A stretch of 64,000 bases of DNA. It comes from Prorocentrum cordatum (taxonomy: Eukaryota; Sar; Dinophyceae; Prorocentrales; Prorocentraceae). Where the stretch lies: contig CAUYUJ010018062.1 of NCBI GenBank assembly GCA_963575745.1, positions 1 to 64,000 on the forward strand. The letters run 5' to 3'. The notes under the pieces were generated by a model. The model was not told where the DNA came from and made no database searches. It worked only from the letters and a program-made list of their open reading frames with translations. The position numbers were made by a program, and so were the translations under genes. Numbering within the stretch: the first letter of the stretch is position 1; each line of letters starts with the position of its first letter. Shown one piece after another: positions 39,660 to 49,489 of this stretch.

Positions 39660-41212
39660 GCTCGCTCCTCAGGCAACGCACCGCCGAGGAGTGGGCCCTG
39701 CACAGCCCCCGCGAGATGAACCTCATGGACCTACAGTACAGCGCGGGTGCAACCATCCTTCCAATCTGCCAACTCGCGGTTCCCAATGATCAGCGCATCA
39801 CCATTCCCCGCATCACCGGTTTCGGCCAGCTCTCACGCCAAGAACATTGTCAGCCAGCACAAGCTGCCCTGCCAGACAGACAACGCCGCGGACATGAGCA
39901 CCCAGCCGAAGCGCCGACCGCGGCCATCAGGGCCAACGACCTGGTTCCTGAGATCTACATCCGGCGGTCTGCCATGGCCAGATAGGAGGCAGACCACGAC
40001 GCCCAGATGGAACAACGGCGCGTTCACTGCCGCGAGCGCGCCCAACAGATGATCGACACGGTCGCGGCTGGACCTCCGGGCGTCGCGCCACCGCCGCGAC
40101 CGTCGGATCTACGCGCAGAGTCAGAACTCACTGGAGTTGAAGCCGACACCGATGCGGTGCGCGGCATCATCTGTTTGGACAATTACGTCAACTTGGATAT
40201 TGCCGTCATTCTTCATCGCGCCCATCGGTGCCCCGCCGGAGCCTGCGCTGCCGCTAGCTACAAGGACGCCCGGCTGCGAGCCGTAGAAGAAGCGCTCCGC
40301 GGCGACCAGGCCCGAGCACCATTCGCACAATGTCCAACACGGAGGCAATATCTGGCAGCGCGCGAGGTCACGCACATCCAGGTCGCCAGCATTCCCCGCG
40401 GAGCGCCCGACGAGGACGCGCCCTCCCTCGCCAACGGCGCACCGATCGCACCGCGAGACGCGCCGATCGGAAGGATCACCTTCAGCACTCCTGCATCCTA
40501 CTGGGGATAGCCGTCGCCTCAAGGCTCACCGCAAGGCGGCGACGCCGATGCGCTACCCCGGTGGCCGGCCACTGGCCCAGCACACGAGCGCGCTACTCAG
40601 GCGCATCAAAGTCGCACGCCGCCCCCCTCAGATGAGCTCAGTGTCATTGTAGACCCAGGAGCGTGGACCAACCCCACGGGCGAGATGCTGGCGCGCCAGC
40701 TGCGCCGCCAAGCCGTAGAGGCAGGGCACCAGCCGCAGCAGCTCCTCACGAGCCAGCCTCTGAGCACCCAAAGCGGTGGCATCGGGGCACGCGAGTGCAC
40801 CCATCAGGCGAGCGCCCCCGTAGCCGCCAGGGAGGAACGTGGCAAAGCTACCATCCACAGCTTCGCAGCACGAATCGCCCATGGATCGGGCAGCGACCTC
40901 CCCGTCATGCTCGGCCGGCGCAGCATGGAGTCCACGCGCGCGATCTCGGACATGGGCCAGCGCGAGCTGATCTTGCCCGGCGGCGGCGACATCCAGATCC
41001 AATGGCCCGCAGGGGCCGCTCGCATCCCGCTGCAGAAGGCTTCGAGCGGACACCTCACGATGGTCGTCGACGACTTCGAGAGGGACGTGCAAGCTGCGGG
41101 CGGCGCGCCCGACCGCGGCGCCCAGCTGCACGCCCACGCCGACCAGACGGAGACGGAGAGAGGACATGACGCCGGCCGCTGCTTCTTCCAGCCAGGAGCG
41201 AGCAACGGTTGA
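39660..41212 (+). pseudogene. Ty1/copia-like polyprotein fragment: degenerate RING plus aspartic protease
   Basis: One plus frame stays protein-like for about 520 codons, broken only by TAG at 39983-39985 and TAG at 40508-40510. It starts RQRTAEEWALHSPREMNLMD. After the first stop comes a segment with GIICLDNY, HRAHRCPAGAC and QCPTRR, which looks like a RING finger missing some of its Cys/His ligands. After the second stop, a Pro-rich linker leads to VIVDPGAWTNPTGE, SDLPVMLGRRSMESTRAI and PLQKASSGHLTMVVDDF. A VDPG(A/S) site, an LP-LLG block and an APSGHL block in this order mark the retropepsin-like protease of dinoflagellate copia elements, as I remember them. Protease would process Gag-Pol in particles. 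Integrase, reverse transcriptase and RNase H are not seen downstream, and upstream Gag is replaced by satellite, so the copy is truncated at both ends. Confidence 0.55.
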
Positions 41213-41879
41213 TCCTCGGTTCGCAACGGATTGCCGCCCCCACGCGGGGCACCCCGACCCCTGGCCGAGCAAACAACTTCGTGCCCAAACCGCGTTCTAG
41301 CGATAGAATTCGCGCCGACACGCGCCTCTGCATCTCTGAGTTCGGCCAAAACCATCTCTTTCCGTTTCTCCGTCCGCCTCAGCGAAGTCGCCCGACGCGA
41401 ATATCGACTGGCGTGGATCACGATGCCGCCCAGCCTTCACTATTCATCGTGGGAACACATACAACCGTGCCAGAGAGACTACACGAATCACTTCCGACGC
41501 GCCGAAGACACGACAGACCCTGCGCTGCCATAGACTCGGCAAACAAGCTGAATCGCACCATCGAAGTAGACGCGAACACAGCAGTCGGCATGAAGTTACC
41601 CATTAGTTGGCTCTGCCGAGACTGGGCTCGCACCAGAACCCGACGGCGAGTCACTTGTCAAGATAGCTTCCCATACCTTCACGACGACCGAACAGGGGAC
41701 CAGTTTGCTGCGCATATGTCCGGAAGACCCGGTGCACCGAGCGCCTTGGCATTGGACGATGCAGCGCCCTCTTGGCAAGGAGAGCTCCCCAGTGCTCTCC
41801 CAGGCAAAGCGGATCAAGCAGAAGTACCGTTCCAATTCCACGCGCGATTGGCGATGCAGCGAGGGGCACCGCCCGCGCG
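41213..41879. other. Sequence after the protease, no domain recognised
   Basis: Two plus frames are open but neither shows integrase or reverse transcriptase motifs. It may be element sequence too decayed to recognise. Confidence 0.35.
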
Positions 41880-42080
41880 CGTCAGCCACACCCAGGACAG
41901 CGTTTCGTGGCCCATTGGGAGCCCCACCGAAGGCCCCAGTGGCACCGCCCGCATTCGTCTCCCCCACCCATTACGACACGCCCCATCACGCGCTTCGTGG
42001 CCCCATAGGGAGTTCCACCGAGAGCGGCACCCACAACGCGCTACTTACTCACAACTGCATATGGTTGGCCCTTCGCCAGG
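41880..42080. repeat. 77-bp satellite, isolated fragment
   Basis: Two or so units with CACACCCAGGACAGCG, CGTGGCCCATTGGGAG and CACCGAAGGCCCCAGTG, then ACAACTGCATATGGTTGG and CCCTTCGCCAGG. That closing motif also terminates the large array at 51570-51610 and, inverted, starts the minus-oriented units at 51760. Confidence 0.75.
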
Positions 42081-42178
42081 ATGATGTATTGCATGATGGC
42101 GAAAAGCTCAGCATTGTACATCAGATTGCCGCCATGCGTTCTCTCGAACAGTTTACACCCCCCGCAAGTATAGTCCGT

Positions 42179-42706
42179 TGTTCTCGTCTTCCTCCTCCTC
42201 CTCCTCCTCCTCCCCCTCCTCCCCCTCCTCCTCCTCCCCCTCCTCCTCCCCCTCGTCCTCTCCTCATCCTCCTCCCCCTCTAACCTCCTCCTCCTCCTCC
42301 TCCGCCTCCTCCTCCTCCTCTTCCTCCTCCTCCTCCTCCTCCTCCTCCTGCGTCTCCTCCTCCTCCCCTCCTTCTCTTCCCCCCCTCCTACACCTCCCCC
42401 CCCATCGTCCTCCTCCTGTTCCTTTCCCCTCCTCCTCCTCCTCCTCCTCCTCCTCCTCCTCCTCCTCCTCCTCCTCCCCCTCCTCCTCCTCCTCCTCCCT
42501 CCTCCTCCTCCTCCTCCTCCTCCTTCCCTCTCCTCCTCCTCTTCCTCCCCCTCCCCCCTCCCTCCTCCTCCTCCTCCTCCTCCTCCTCCTCCTCCTCCTC
42601 CTCCTCCTCCTCCTCCTCCTCCTCCTCCTCCTCCTCCTCCTCCTCCCTCCTCCTCCTCCTCCTCCTCCTCCTCCTCCTCCTCCTCCTCCTCCCTCCTCCT
42701 CCTCCT
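42179..42706 (+). repeat. 530-bp (TCC)n pyrimidine tract
   Basis: Almost exclusively C and T on the plus strand, with TCC, CCTCCC and rare CGT or CAT. It directly precedes the spliced-leader-like relicts, where a pyrimidine tract would serve as a trans-splicing signal; it may simply be a microsatellite. Confidence 0.95.
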
Positions 42707-42737
42707 CCAATTTTGGTTCAAGCCGTTTTGGCTCAGG
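42707..42737 (+). other. Two tandem relict spliced-leader sequences (DinoSL-like)
   Basis: CCAATTTTGGTTCAAG (42707-42722) is followed without a gap by CCGTTTTGGCTCAGG (42723-42737). The 3' part of the dinoflagellate spliced leader is CCATTTTGGCTCAAG. The first copy differs by one inserted A and one C to T; the second by A to G and by AAG to AGG. Tandem truncated leaders are the known footprint of processed mRNAs that were reverse transcribed and re-inserted, because the AG inside the leader is used as a new acceptor. The relicts lie between a pyrimidine tract and an open reading frame, as expected for a retroposed gene. Confidence 0.55.
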
Positions 42738-42738
42738 C

Positions 42739-43848
42739 CTGCCTCGGGCGCGCGCGGGCGGGCTCGAGAAAATTGCACGGGCGGAGTCGCCGCGCGGCGA
42801 TTCCAAGGCGGGGCAGCGGCGCTCGCGCGCGGAGCGCTCCGCTGCCAGGCGGCGGGCACTGGCTGCTGTGGACCGCGGGCTCGGTGCGGCGCTGGCGGAC
42901 GCAGCTCGGCTGCGTTCGGAGCTGGCGGAGGGCCGAGCGCTGCATTCGGCGTTGCTGGAGGCGGTGGCCGATGACGAGGTGGGCAGGCAGCTGGCGGCCG
43001 TGGTCCCCGCCCTCGCTGCCCTCCTGCGCGGGATGCAGCCCACGCCCACGCAGAAGCTGCGCAGGGATGTCGCGTTGCACGCGGCGGCGGGCGGGCTCGA
43101 CGTGTCGATCGGCGACGACCGCCAGCTGCGGGCGGCGAGGCGCGGGCCTCGCTTGGGCCCGCAGGTGCATTCGGAGAGCGCCGTGCAGGTGTGCGTGGCG
43201 GAGGTCTGCGAGGAGGAGCCAGCGGTGCTTCTACCAGCAGCGGCGCTTTCGCGGCGCACGCCCCTGCGCTCAACCGCGACGCCGTACATCCAGGGGCCGT
43301 CTGGGGCTTGGGGCCAGCTGGCCCGCCTGCGGTCCTGTGTGGATGTCGCCGAGGCGGTGCTGGAAGGGCTCGGTTGTGGGCCCTTGGCCACGGCAGACAG
43401 GGCTGAGCCTGGCCCTCCCCGTGAAGGGGGTTGGAAGGCAGACGCGGGCGGTGCTGCAGGCAATGTGAAGCTGCCGCCGCCGGCGCATCCGGAAGGCCAT
43501 GCTGAACTTCAACGTGGCGCTGCAGTCGCGGGGGCGGCCTGGTGGAGAGCGCGGGCGCACGTTGCCAGCGCCTGGCTCGGCGTGCCCAACACCGAGGAGG
43601 CCCGTGGAGACGCGGGCGCAGGCGAGCAGATGGAGGTGAAGGGCAAACAGGTCGCGGAGGACATCAGCCTTGGGAGCGGCCTCACGTACGTGTCGGGGCC
43701 CGAGGCTTTCGAAATGTTCCAGAAGCGCAAGAAGTTCGTGAAGGCGATCAGGCACTGGAGGCGGCTCGTGATCGGGGCCGTCGCGGAGGCCGGCATTACC
43801 TTGTGGGACTTCGTCTACAAGGTCGGCGTGGGCGGAGGCTGGGGTTAA
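42739..43848 (+). CDS. Hypothetical protein, candidate retroposed gene
   Basis: The longest non-repetitive open frame in the window: about 370 codons from the leader relicts to the TAA at 43846-43848. The first in-frame ATG is 43033 (MQPTPTQKLRRDVALHAAAG), giving 271 residues. Codons before it are also protein-like (AAVDRGLGAALADAARLRSE), so the true start may be upstream or lost. The N-terminal half is Ala/Leu/Arg-rich and helical. The C-terminal part has GSGLTYVSGPEAFEMFQKRK, then a basic stretch KKFVKAIRHWRRLVIG and a hydrophobic end ITLWDFVYKVGVGGGW. No family is recognised. No intron signals are needed to read it, which fits retroposition. No poly-A tail follows. High GC leaves other frames open too, so coding status is likely but not proven. 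Confidence 0.5.
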   Translation: MPRARAGGLEKIARAESPRGDSKAGQRRSRAERSAARRRALAAVDRGLGAALADAARLRSELAEGRALHSALLEAVADDEVGRQLAAVVPALAALLRGMQPTPTQKLRRDVALHAAAGGLDVSIGDDRQLRAARRGPRLGPQVHSESAVQVCVAEVCEEEPAVLLPAAALSRRTPLRSTATPYIQGPSGAWGQLARLRSCVDVAEAVLEGLGCGPLATADRAEPGPPREGGWKADAGGAAGNVKLPPPAHPEGHAELQRGAAVAGAAWWRARAHVASAWLGVPNTEEARGDAGAGEQMEVKGKQVAEDISLGSGLTYVSGPEAFEMFQKRKKFVKAIRHWRRLVIGAVAEAGITLWDFVYKVGVGGGWG

Positions 43849-43931
43849 ACCCAGTCTCAGCCTACGTTCAGGGAGGGATCCTGCGGGGTCCCGCGCGTGA
43901 ATTCTTTGCATGACCTTGTAGGTCTAGTCTA
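43849..43931. other. Short spacer
   Basis: Contains a small GGGATCCTGCGGGGTCCCGCG imperfect hairpin and GTCTAGTCTAGTCTCC before the next pyrimidine tract. Confidence 0.4.
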
Positions 43932-44205
43932 GTCTCCTCCTCCTCCTCCTCCTCCTCCTCCTCCTCCTCCTCCTCCTCCCCCTCCTCCTCCTCCTCCTCC
44001 TCCTCCCTTCTCCTCCTCCTCTTCCTCCCCCTCCTCCTTCTCCTCCCCCCCCTACCTCCTCCTCCTCCTCCCCCTCCTCCTCCTCCCCTCCTCCTCCTCC
44101 TCCTCCTCCTCCCCCCTCTCCTCCTCCTCCCCCCCCCCCTCCCTTCCCCCTCCCCCTTCCTCCTCCTCTCCTCTTCCTCCGCCCCCCCCCCTCCTGGTTT
44201 TCCCC
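43932..44205. repeat. (TCC)n pyrimidine tract
   Basis: TCC triplets with C runs up to 10 bases. Confidence 0.95.
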
Positions 44206-44208
44206 CTT

Positions 44209-44276
<68 letters not shown>

Positions 44277-44304
44277 CATCATCATCATCATCATCATCAT
44301 CATC
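44206..44304. repeat. (ATC)n microsatellite
   Basis: About 30 ATC triplets. Read on the minus strand as poly-Asp, they extend a minus-strand frame (start about 44478, MMGVMPLRLDCGSSGEAAVA) with an acidic tail, which may be a chance frame. Confidence 0.95.
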
Positions 44305-44460
44305 CCCCCCCTCCTCGTCCTCCTGCTCTCCCTCATCCCCCCCGTTCTCCCCCTGCTCCTCCAAGACAGGCGGTGCTCTGCACGAGCGAGAAGCAGCAGC
44401 CATTCCAGGAGCCACCGCCGCTACTGCTGCTTCACCGCTGGAGCCGCAATCAAGTCTTAA

Positions 44461-44804
44461 TGGCATCACGCCCATCACCCACTAACCACCCCGCCGCCGC
44501 CGCAGCCGCCGCTGTCGCGCTGTACACATCGAGGATGCCGCGCCTCACGTCCATGTTCCGTCCTGTTGTGCGGTCAGTGGTCACGTCTTCTGCTAGTGGC
44601 CGCATGTTTCGCTTCTACATGTTCTGCCCGAAGGGCTCCCAGCGTTGCCCCCAGTACCTGATGGCATATATCCAGCTGATTGCGGCAAATCCCGACCCCG
44701 GGCCAGCCAGCAGTTTGGGTGGCGATTGTTCGAGGGGTGGCGATTGTTCGAGGGGGAGCAGCGATGAGGATGATGCGGATTACGAAGAAAGTGGGGGTTG
44801 GTGA
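44461..44804 (+). CDS. Hypothetical ORF (low confidence)
   Basis: From ATG 44461 the frame reads MASRPSPTNHPAAAAAAAVA, then MFRPVVRSVVTSSASGRMFR, QYLMAYIQLIAANPDPGPAS and a repeat GGDCSRGGDCSRG, ending acidic and stopping at TGA 44802-44804. The GGCGATTGTTCGAGGG repeat at 44719-44757 encodes the GGDCSRG pair. No family is recognised, and the minus strand is also open. Confidence 0.25.
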
Positions 44805-45863
44805 CGACGTTGATGGTTCGCGATGTTGGTGAGTATGGTGATGATGTTGATGATGATGATGATGGCAATGATAATGATGGTGATGGTGATGATGATGCTG
44901 ATGATGGTGGTGATAGTGATGCTGATGGTGGTGGTGATGATGGTGATGGTGATGATGATGTTGATGCTGATGCTGATGGTGGTGGTGGTGATGATGGTGA
45001 TGATGGTGGTGGCGATGATGATATTGATAGTGATGGTGTCGTGGATGATGATGCTGATGCTGATGATGATGATGAGGTGATTAGTGGTGGTGGTGATGGT
45101 GGGGATGCGGATGGGGACAGGATGCGGGCGAGGGCAAGGATGAGGATGTTGATGATGATGACGCTGGTGGTGGTCGTAATGGTAATGATGATGGTGACAA
45201 TGATCATGATGATGATGCTGCTGGTGATGGTGACGGTGATGATGATGATGGTGGTGGTGATGATGTTGATGGTGATGGTGATGATGATGATGATGGTGGT
45301 GATGATGGTGGTGGTGATGGTGGGGATGCGGATGAGGATGAGGATGAGGACAGGATGCGGATGAGAACAAGGATGACGATGATGATGGTGTTGCTGATGA
45401 TGATGATGATGTCGATGATGATGATGATGGTGATGATGATGATGGTAATGGTGGTGGTGATGATGATCATGATGATGATGGTGATGATGATGATGATGAT
45501 GACGGTGATTGTGATTGTGATGTTGATGACAATGATGACGGTGATGATGGTGGTGTTGATGATGTTAGTGGTGATGTTGTTGATGATGATGATGATGGTG
45601 ATGATGGCGGTGGTGATGATGGTGGTGGTAATGGTGACGCCGACGACGACGACTTCGACGACAACAAACACGACGACGAATACGACGAAGAAAATGGTGA
45701 TGATGGTAATGATGATTGTGATGATGATCATGATGATGAGGAGGAGGAGGATTAGGAGGAGGATGGTTTTGATGATGAAGATGAGGATGAGGATGACGAC
45801 GACGATTACGATGACGACGACCACGGTGAGGATGATGGTGTTGACGATTGTGATGATGATGCC

Positions 45864-45900
<37 letters not shown>

Positions 45901-46365
45901 GTGATAATGATGATGCTGATGATGATGATGATGACGAAGATGATGATGGTGACCAGGAGGTGATGGTGATGGTGATAGTGATGATGATGCTGATGATGGT
46001 GATGATGATGGTGAGGATGAGGATGAGGATTAGGATGAGGATGCGGATCAGGGTGAGAATGCGGTTGAGGATGAGGGTAAGGGTGAGGGTAAGGGTGAGG
46101 ATGAGGGTGAGGATGAGGATGAGGGTGAGGATGAGAAATAGGATGAGGACGAGGACGAAAACGATGATGAGGATGAGGATAGTAATGGTGATGATGGTGA
46201 TAGTGATGGTGATAGTGATGATGATGGTGATGGTAATGGTGATTAGAATGGTGATAATAATGGTGATGGTGATGGTGATGATGATGGTGGTGGTGGCGGC
46301 GACGACGACGACGATGATGATGACGGTGATGGTGATAGTAATGATGGTGATGATGATGAAACTCG
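44805..46365. repeat. 1.6-kb GAT/GGT imperfect microsatellite
   Basis: GATGATGGTGATGATG-type repeats continue for more than 1.5 kb, with short inserts of GACGACGACGACTTCGACGA at 45636-45700 and GAGGATGAGG hexamers at 46015-46150. Frames read poly-Asp/Gly, poly-Met/Val or, on the minus strand, poly-His/Ile. Confidence 0.95.
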
Positions 46366-46880
46366 TTTGGGTCGTCGTGGGGCTGTCTTGGCCTCCTGTG
46401 AGGCAGTCTTGGATGTCCCTGAGGGGGCCTCGGGGGCCGTCGTGGGCCCCTTTTACGCCGGCGTGTGACTCCTTTGGGCCGTCTTGGGGCCTTCTTGGCC
46501 GTATGGTGGGTGTTTGGGGGCCGTCTTGGGGCCATCTTCGCGCCGTTTTGGGCCTTCGAATGGCCTTCTAAAGCCGTTTGGGAAACCCCACGGGAGGCCG
46601 TCTTGAGGTTGTCTTGGATGCCTCGTGGGTCATCGTGGAGTCCTCTTGAGCCGTCTTGAGCTGACGGCAGCCCGAAAAGGCGAGAATGCAAAATCATGCA
46701 ACAACCCAGGGGAAATCAACGATGTTGGCGTCTTCGGACCTTGTTAGAGGTCCACTTGTGGCCCTTTCGGGCCCTCTTGGGAGCATCTGGGGCCGCCTCG
46801 AACACATTTTTGGCTGCATTGAGGCCATCTTGGGCCGTCTTCCAGGCATCCTGGGCCATCTTGGCGTCCTTGGTTGCCTG
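46366..46880. repeat. GCCGTCTTGGGG degenerate repeat
   Basis: GTCTTGG occurs roughly every 20-30 bases, often as GGGGCCGTCTTGGGGCC. Related to the 150 bases at 39101-39258. Confidence 0.7.
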
Positions 46881-46959
46881 CACGGACCGTCCTGGAAGCT
46901 CGGGACGCAGATCCATTTTTTTCAACAGGGATCGTGGCTTGGGAGGCCCTGGAGCGCTG

Positions 46960-47190
46960 GGAATGCGGGAAGTTCACGATCTTCGAGCGGGTGCGCGCGG
47001 GAGCAAGGGTCTAGGAATTAGCAGCCATGCGAGCAGTACACAATCCTCGAGCGGGCGCGCATATGGAATGAGGATTCAGGCATTAGCTGCCATGCGGGAA
47101 GTGCACCATCCTCGAGCGAGCACGCGTGGAAGGTGGGGTCTGGCATTAGCCGCCATGCTGGAAGTGCACCATCCTCGAGGGTGCACGAGG
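46960..47190. repeat. ~65-bp tandem repeat, 3.5 units
   Basis: GCCATGCGGGAAGTGCACCA with TCCTCGAGCGGGCGCGC and GGCATTAGC recurs near 46970, 47027, 47090 and 47152. Confidence 0.8.
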
Positions 47191-47435
47191 GAAGTGGCCT
47201 CGGAAAGGAGGGGCGGTGCACGCAAGAGTCTACGGGTAGGGAGCGGGAGGACCCCTTGTTTTGAAATCCGAAAACGTGTCATGCGCGGGTCTTGGCATCT
47301 GTCCATGCCGCAACGTGCCTGGGGGCCATGAGGCGGACCTTCGGGCCCGAGCACTGCAGAAAGTCTGGCCAACTGTCATGTGTTGTTTGTGGTTCATGCG
47401 TTCGGTATCAGAGGGACGCGTCCTTGCCCGGGGGG
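47191..47435. other. Non-repetitive sequence
   Basis: No recognised feature. Confidence 0.4.
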
Positions 47436-47520
47436 CGGTCCCAGAGGGACTCAGGATGAAAAGCCAGCCCTCGGGGAGTGGTCGAGCTCCTCAGGGGCCC
47501 GCGTGGCGAAACACATTCGA
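47436..47520 (+). repeat. Dispersed repeat DR-2, partial copy
   Basis: GACTCAGGATGAAAAGCC, CTCGGGGAGTGGTCGAG and AGGGGCCCGCGTGGCGAAAC keep the order of the middle of DR-2. The last motif also occurs at 5274. Confidence 0.5.
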
Positions 47521-48236
47521 TATCGGAGGATAGGTGGTTGCGTTATGTTGTCGTCGGGATGAGTAGGGTTGCCGCTCTGCGTCGTACTTCCATCGGCAGG
47601 GGTGGGAATGGCTGTCATAGTTGACAGGTGAGTGCTGATATTTGGTTCAGCGGTTCACGGAATTGCGCAACGCCGGTGGCGCGGGTATGTTTGGATGGTG
47701 ATGTTCCGCTTTTTGTATGTGAGCCAACGCTCTAAAGTATCAGGTCAAACCGATTCGAAGAGACGTGCGCACCCACTCGCTGATGAAAACTACCTTGGGT
47801 CATTCGTCGTGCCCCCCCCCCGCGCTCGGGATCGCTACGCCAACGGGAGGCGGATTGGTGATCTAAATATGTTCGTCCTTAGTCGTCGCTCGTCCATCGC
47901 ATGCTTTGATCGAATCCTCCCCGTCGTGTGTTCTTGTGTTGGGGCATGTTGTGATGAGCACTGTGTGTTGAGCTTTCATCACTGCCAAACATGGCGTTTT
48001 GACGTTTCGCCCCCCCACCCCACCCCCCCCGCACACACCACCCGACACCAGCCTATGAAGGACAGATTTGATGGCGGTGATGGTGATGGTGATTAAGTTG
48101 GTGGTGATGGTGATGGCGCGTTCGTGTCTCGCTTATTTCTGGACTGGACGCGCTGTCAAGACCCCCCAGGAGCAATAACCCCGGGATCAAGTGTCAACGA
48201 TTTCAGCGCTCTCTGCCAAGTCCGCTTCCTCTACCC
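47521..48236. other. Non-repetitive sequence with an open frame
   Basis: A plus frame from about 47632 to 48096 is open for 154 codons with mixed composition and several Cys (FDRILPVVCSCVGACCDEHC). It ends in GGTGATGGTGAT repeats (read as GDGDGD). No domain is recognised. A C-rich stretch lies at 48008-48030. Confidence 0.25.
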
Positions 48237-48483
48237 TACTCGTCCTCTTCGCTGCATCGCCCAGTGATGTTGGCAATACGTTCCGAAGTTAGGCTCTGCG
48301 ATCGAACACCTACTCGAGTCGCGAGATGCATGCCATGCCTCCGCCGAACCACAAACGGCTGTGACGCGGCCTCCGAGAATCGTGCTTGAGCCGCGCTCTC
48401 CGTGAGAGCCAGCTCCTCTTCACCGGCGGCGCGGTGCTCCTTCCCCTGTGCCGGCGGGCCGATCAGAGGGGCGTGCTGACTGA

Positions 48484-48852
48484 TTGTGCAGTGGGGCCTT
48501 TCAGAGCTATGTGCAGGCGTGGCGAGGCGAGGATCGCAGAGCAGTGGAGAACCATGCCAAGAAACACCCTGCTCGCCTCCAGGGTGCCCTGGGTGTCTTG
48601 GGTCTCGATGGTTTTTGCGATGGAAAGCGTGACATTCCCACACCAAGAATCAATTTGACGTCTTGGGGTCTCAGGGTCGGCTTTTCTTGTGGAAGGTTTC
48701 TTGTGGTCGGGCCCCTGCAGTACATGGAAGGCCGCTCAAACAAAACGTTCACCTTTTTCTCGCCGCCCTCCCCTCACGGCCGCGCCTGCGCCAGGGTGCC
48801 GTCGAGCTCTGCCGGTGTGAGCTCGGCCTCGACTCCACCAACAGGGAGGTGA
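48484..48852 (+). CDS. Hypothetical ORF (low confidence)
   Basis: The reading MCSGAFQSYVQAWRGEDRRA, then KHPARLQGALGVLGLDGFCD looks protein-like over about 60 residues before becoming Ser/Pro-rich. No family is recognised. A minus-strand frame (48749-49234) and another plus frame (48866-49135, ending GGPDLEEDPGARIPSASI) overlap or follow, and I cannot tell which, if any, is used. Confidence 0.2.
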   Translation: MCSGAFQSYVQAWRGEDRRAVENHAKKHPARLQGALGVLGLDGFCDGKRDIPTPRINLTSWGLRVGFSCGRFLVVGPLQYMEGRSNKTFTFFSPPSPHGRACARVPSSSAGVSSASTPPTGR

Positions 48853-48865
48853 GGCTGGAGTTCTC

Positions 48866-49135
48866 GTGCCCCCTTGTTGGGCGGGGATGATGGAGGTGGA
48901 GGGGACAGGGGGGGAAGGAGCAAGACAAGGTGCACGGAGCCCGTTTCTGTATCACCTCGCAATAATGGCCGTTACTGGGGAAGGGGCGGCGGGGAGGGCG
49001 TTTCGCTTCGACAAAGTCAATGCCGCGGGGACGGGGCCTCCGGCGCAGCCACAGCAAGCACCTCGTGGTCCAGCGAATGGAGGGCCAGATCTCGAAGAGG
49101 ACCCTGGCGCCCGCATTCCCAGTGCGAGCATATGA
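48866..49135 (+). CDS. Hypothetical ORF fragment (low confidence)
   Basis: The frame from about 48866 reads GARSPFLYHLAIMAVTGEGA and AFRFDKVNAAGTGPPAQPQQ, and stops at about 49135. Residue mix is more natural than in the repeat frames, but no domain, leader or splice signal supports it. Confidence 0.2.
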   Translation: MPPCWAGMMEVEGTGGEGARQGARSPFLYHLAIMAVTGEGAAGRAFRFDKVNAAGTGPPAQPQQAPRGPANGGPDLEEDPGARIPSASI

Positions 49136-49489
49136 CTGGGGACGAAGGGTGGAAGACTCCGGCCGACCTCCTGGCAGAAGCGGCTTCTTCACGCCACGCT
49201 CCAGCATGAGGGAAAGATGGGTCCAGGTGGACACGGGTTGCCATACACTGAATATTGGCTGCGGTCTTCACCGCTGTTGGCAGGCCCGCCTGTCTTCTAG
49301 CTCGCCACGCTCCCCCTCGCTGGGGCCAGCTTTTGCTGACAGGGACGCGGCTCGATTCGATTCGCTTCCGGGGCTCGGAAGGGGGAGTCCGACAGCGGGG
49401 ACAAAAACACACCTTCACGGCCCCCTCTCTTCGTGTTGGCCCTCCCTCCCGGACGGCACCCTGACGGGGCGCCCACGAGAGGAGCGTCT
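49136..49489. other. Sequence leading into the 77-bp satellite
   Basis: An open plus frame from about 49020 continues here (RERWVQVDTGCHTLNIGCGL) and runs into the satellite, so its end is not informative. Confidence 0.3.

Noticed and set aside
42041-43273. A 410-codon minus-strand frame opposite the candidate retroposed gene
   Set aside because: Half of it is Gly/Arg/Glu from the TCC tract, and the rest is Pro/Arg/Ala typical of the antisense of GC-rich coding DNA.
44593-46697. Long His-rich minus-strand frames that could suggest metal-binding proteins
   Set aside because: They are reverse translations of the GAT/GGT tract.
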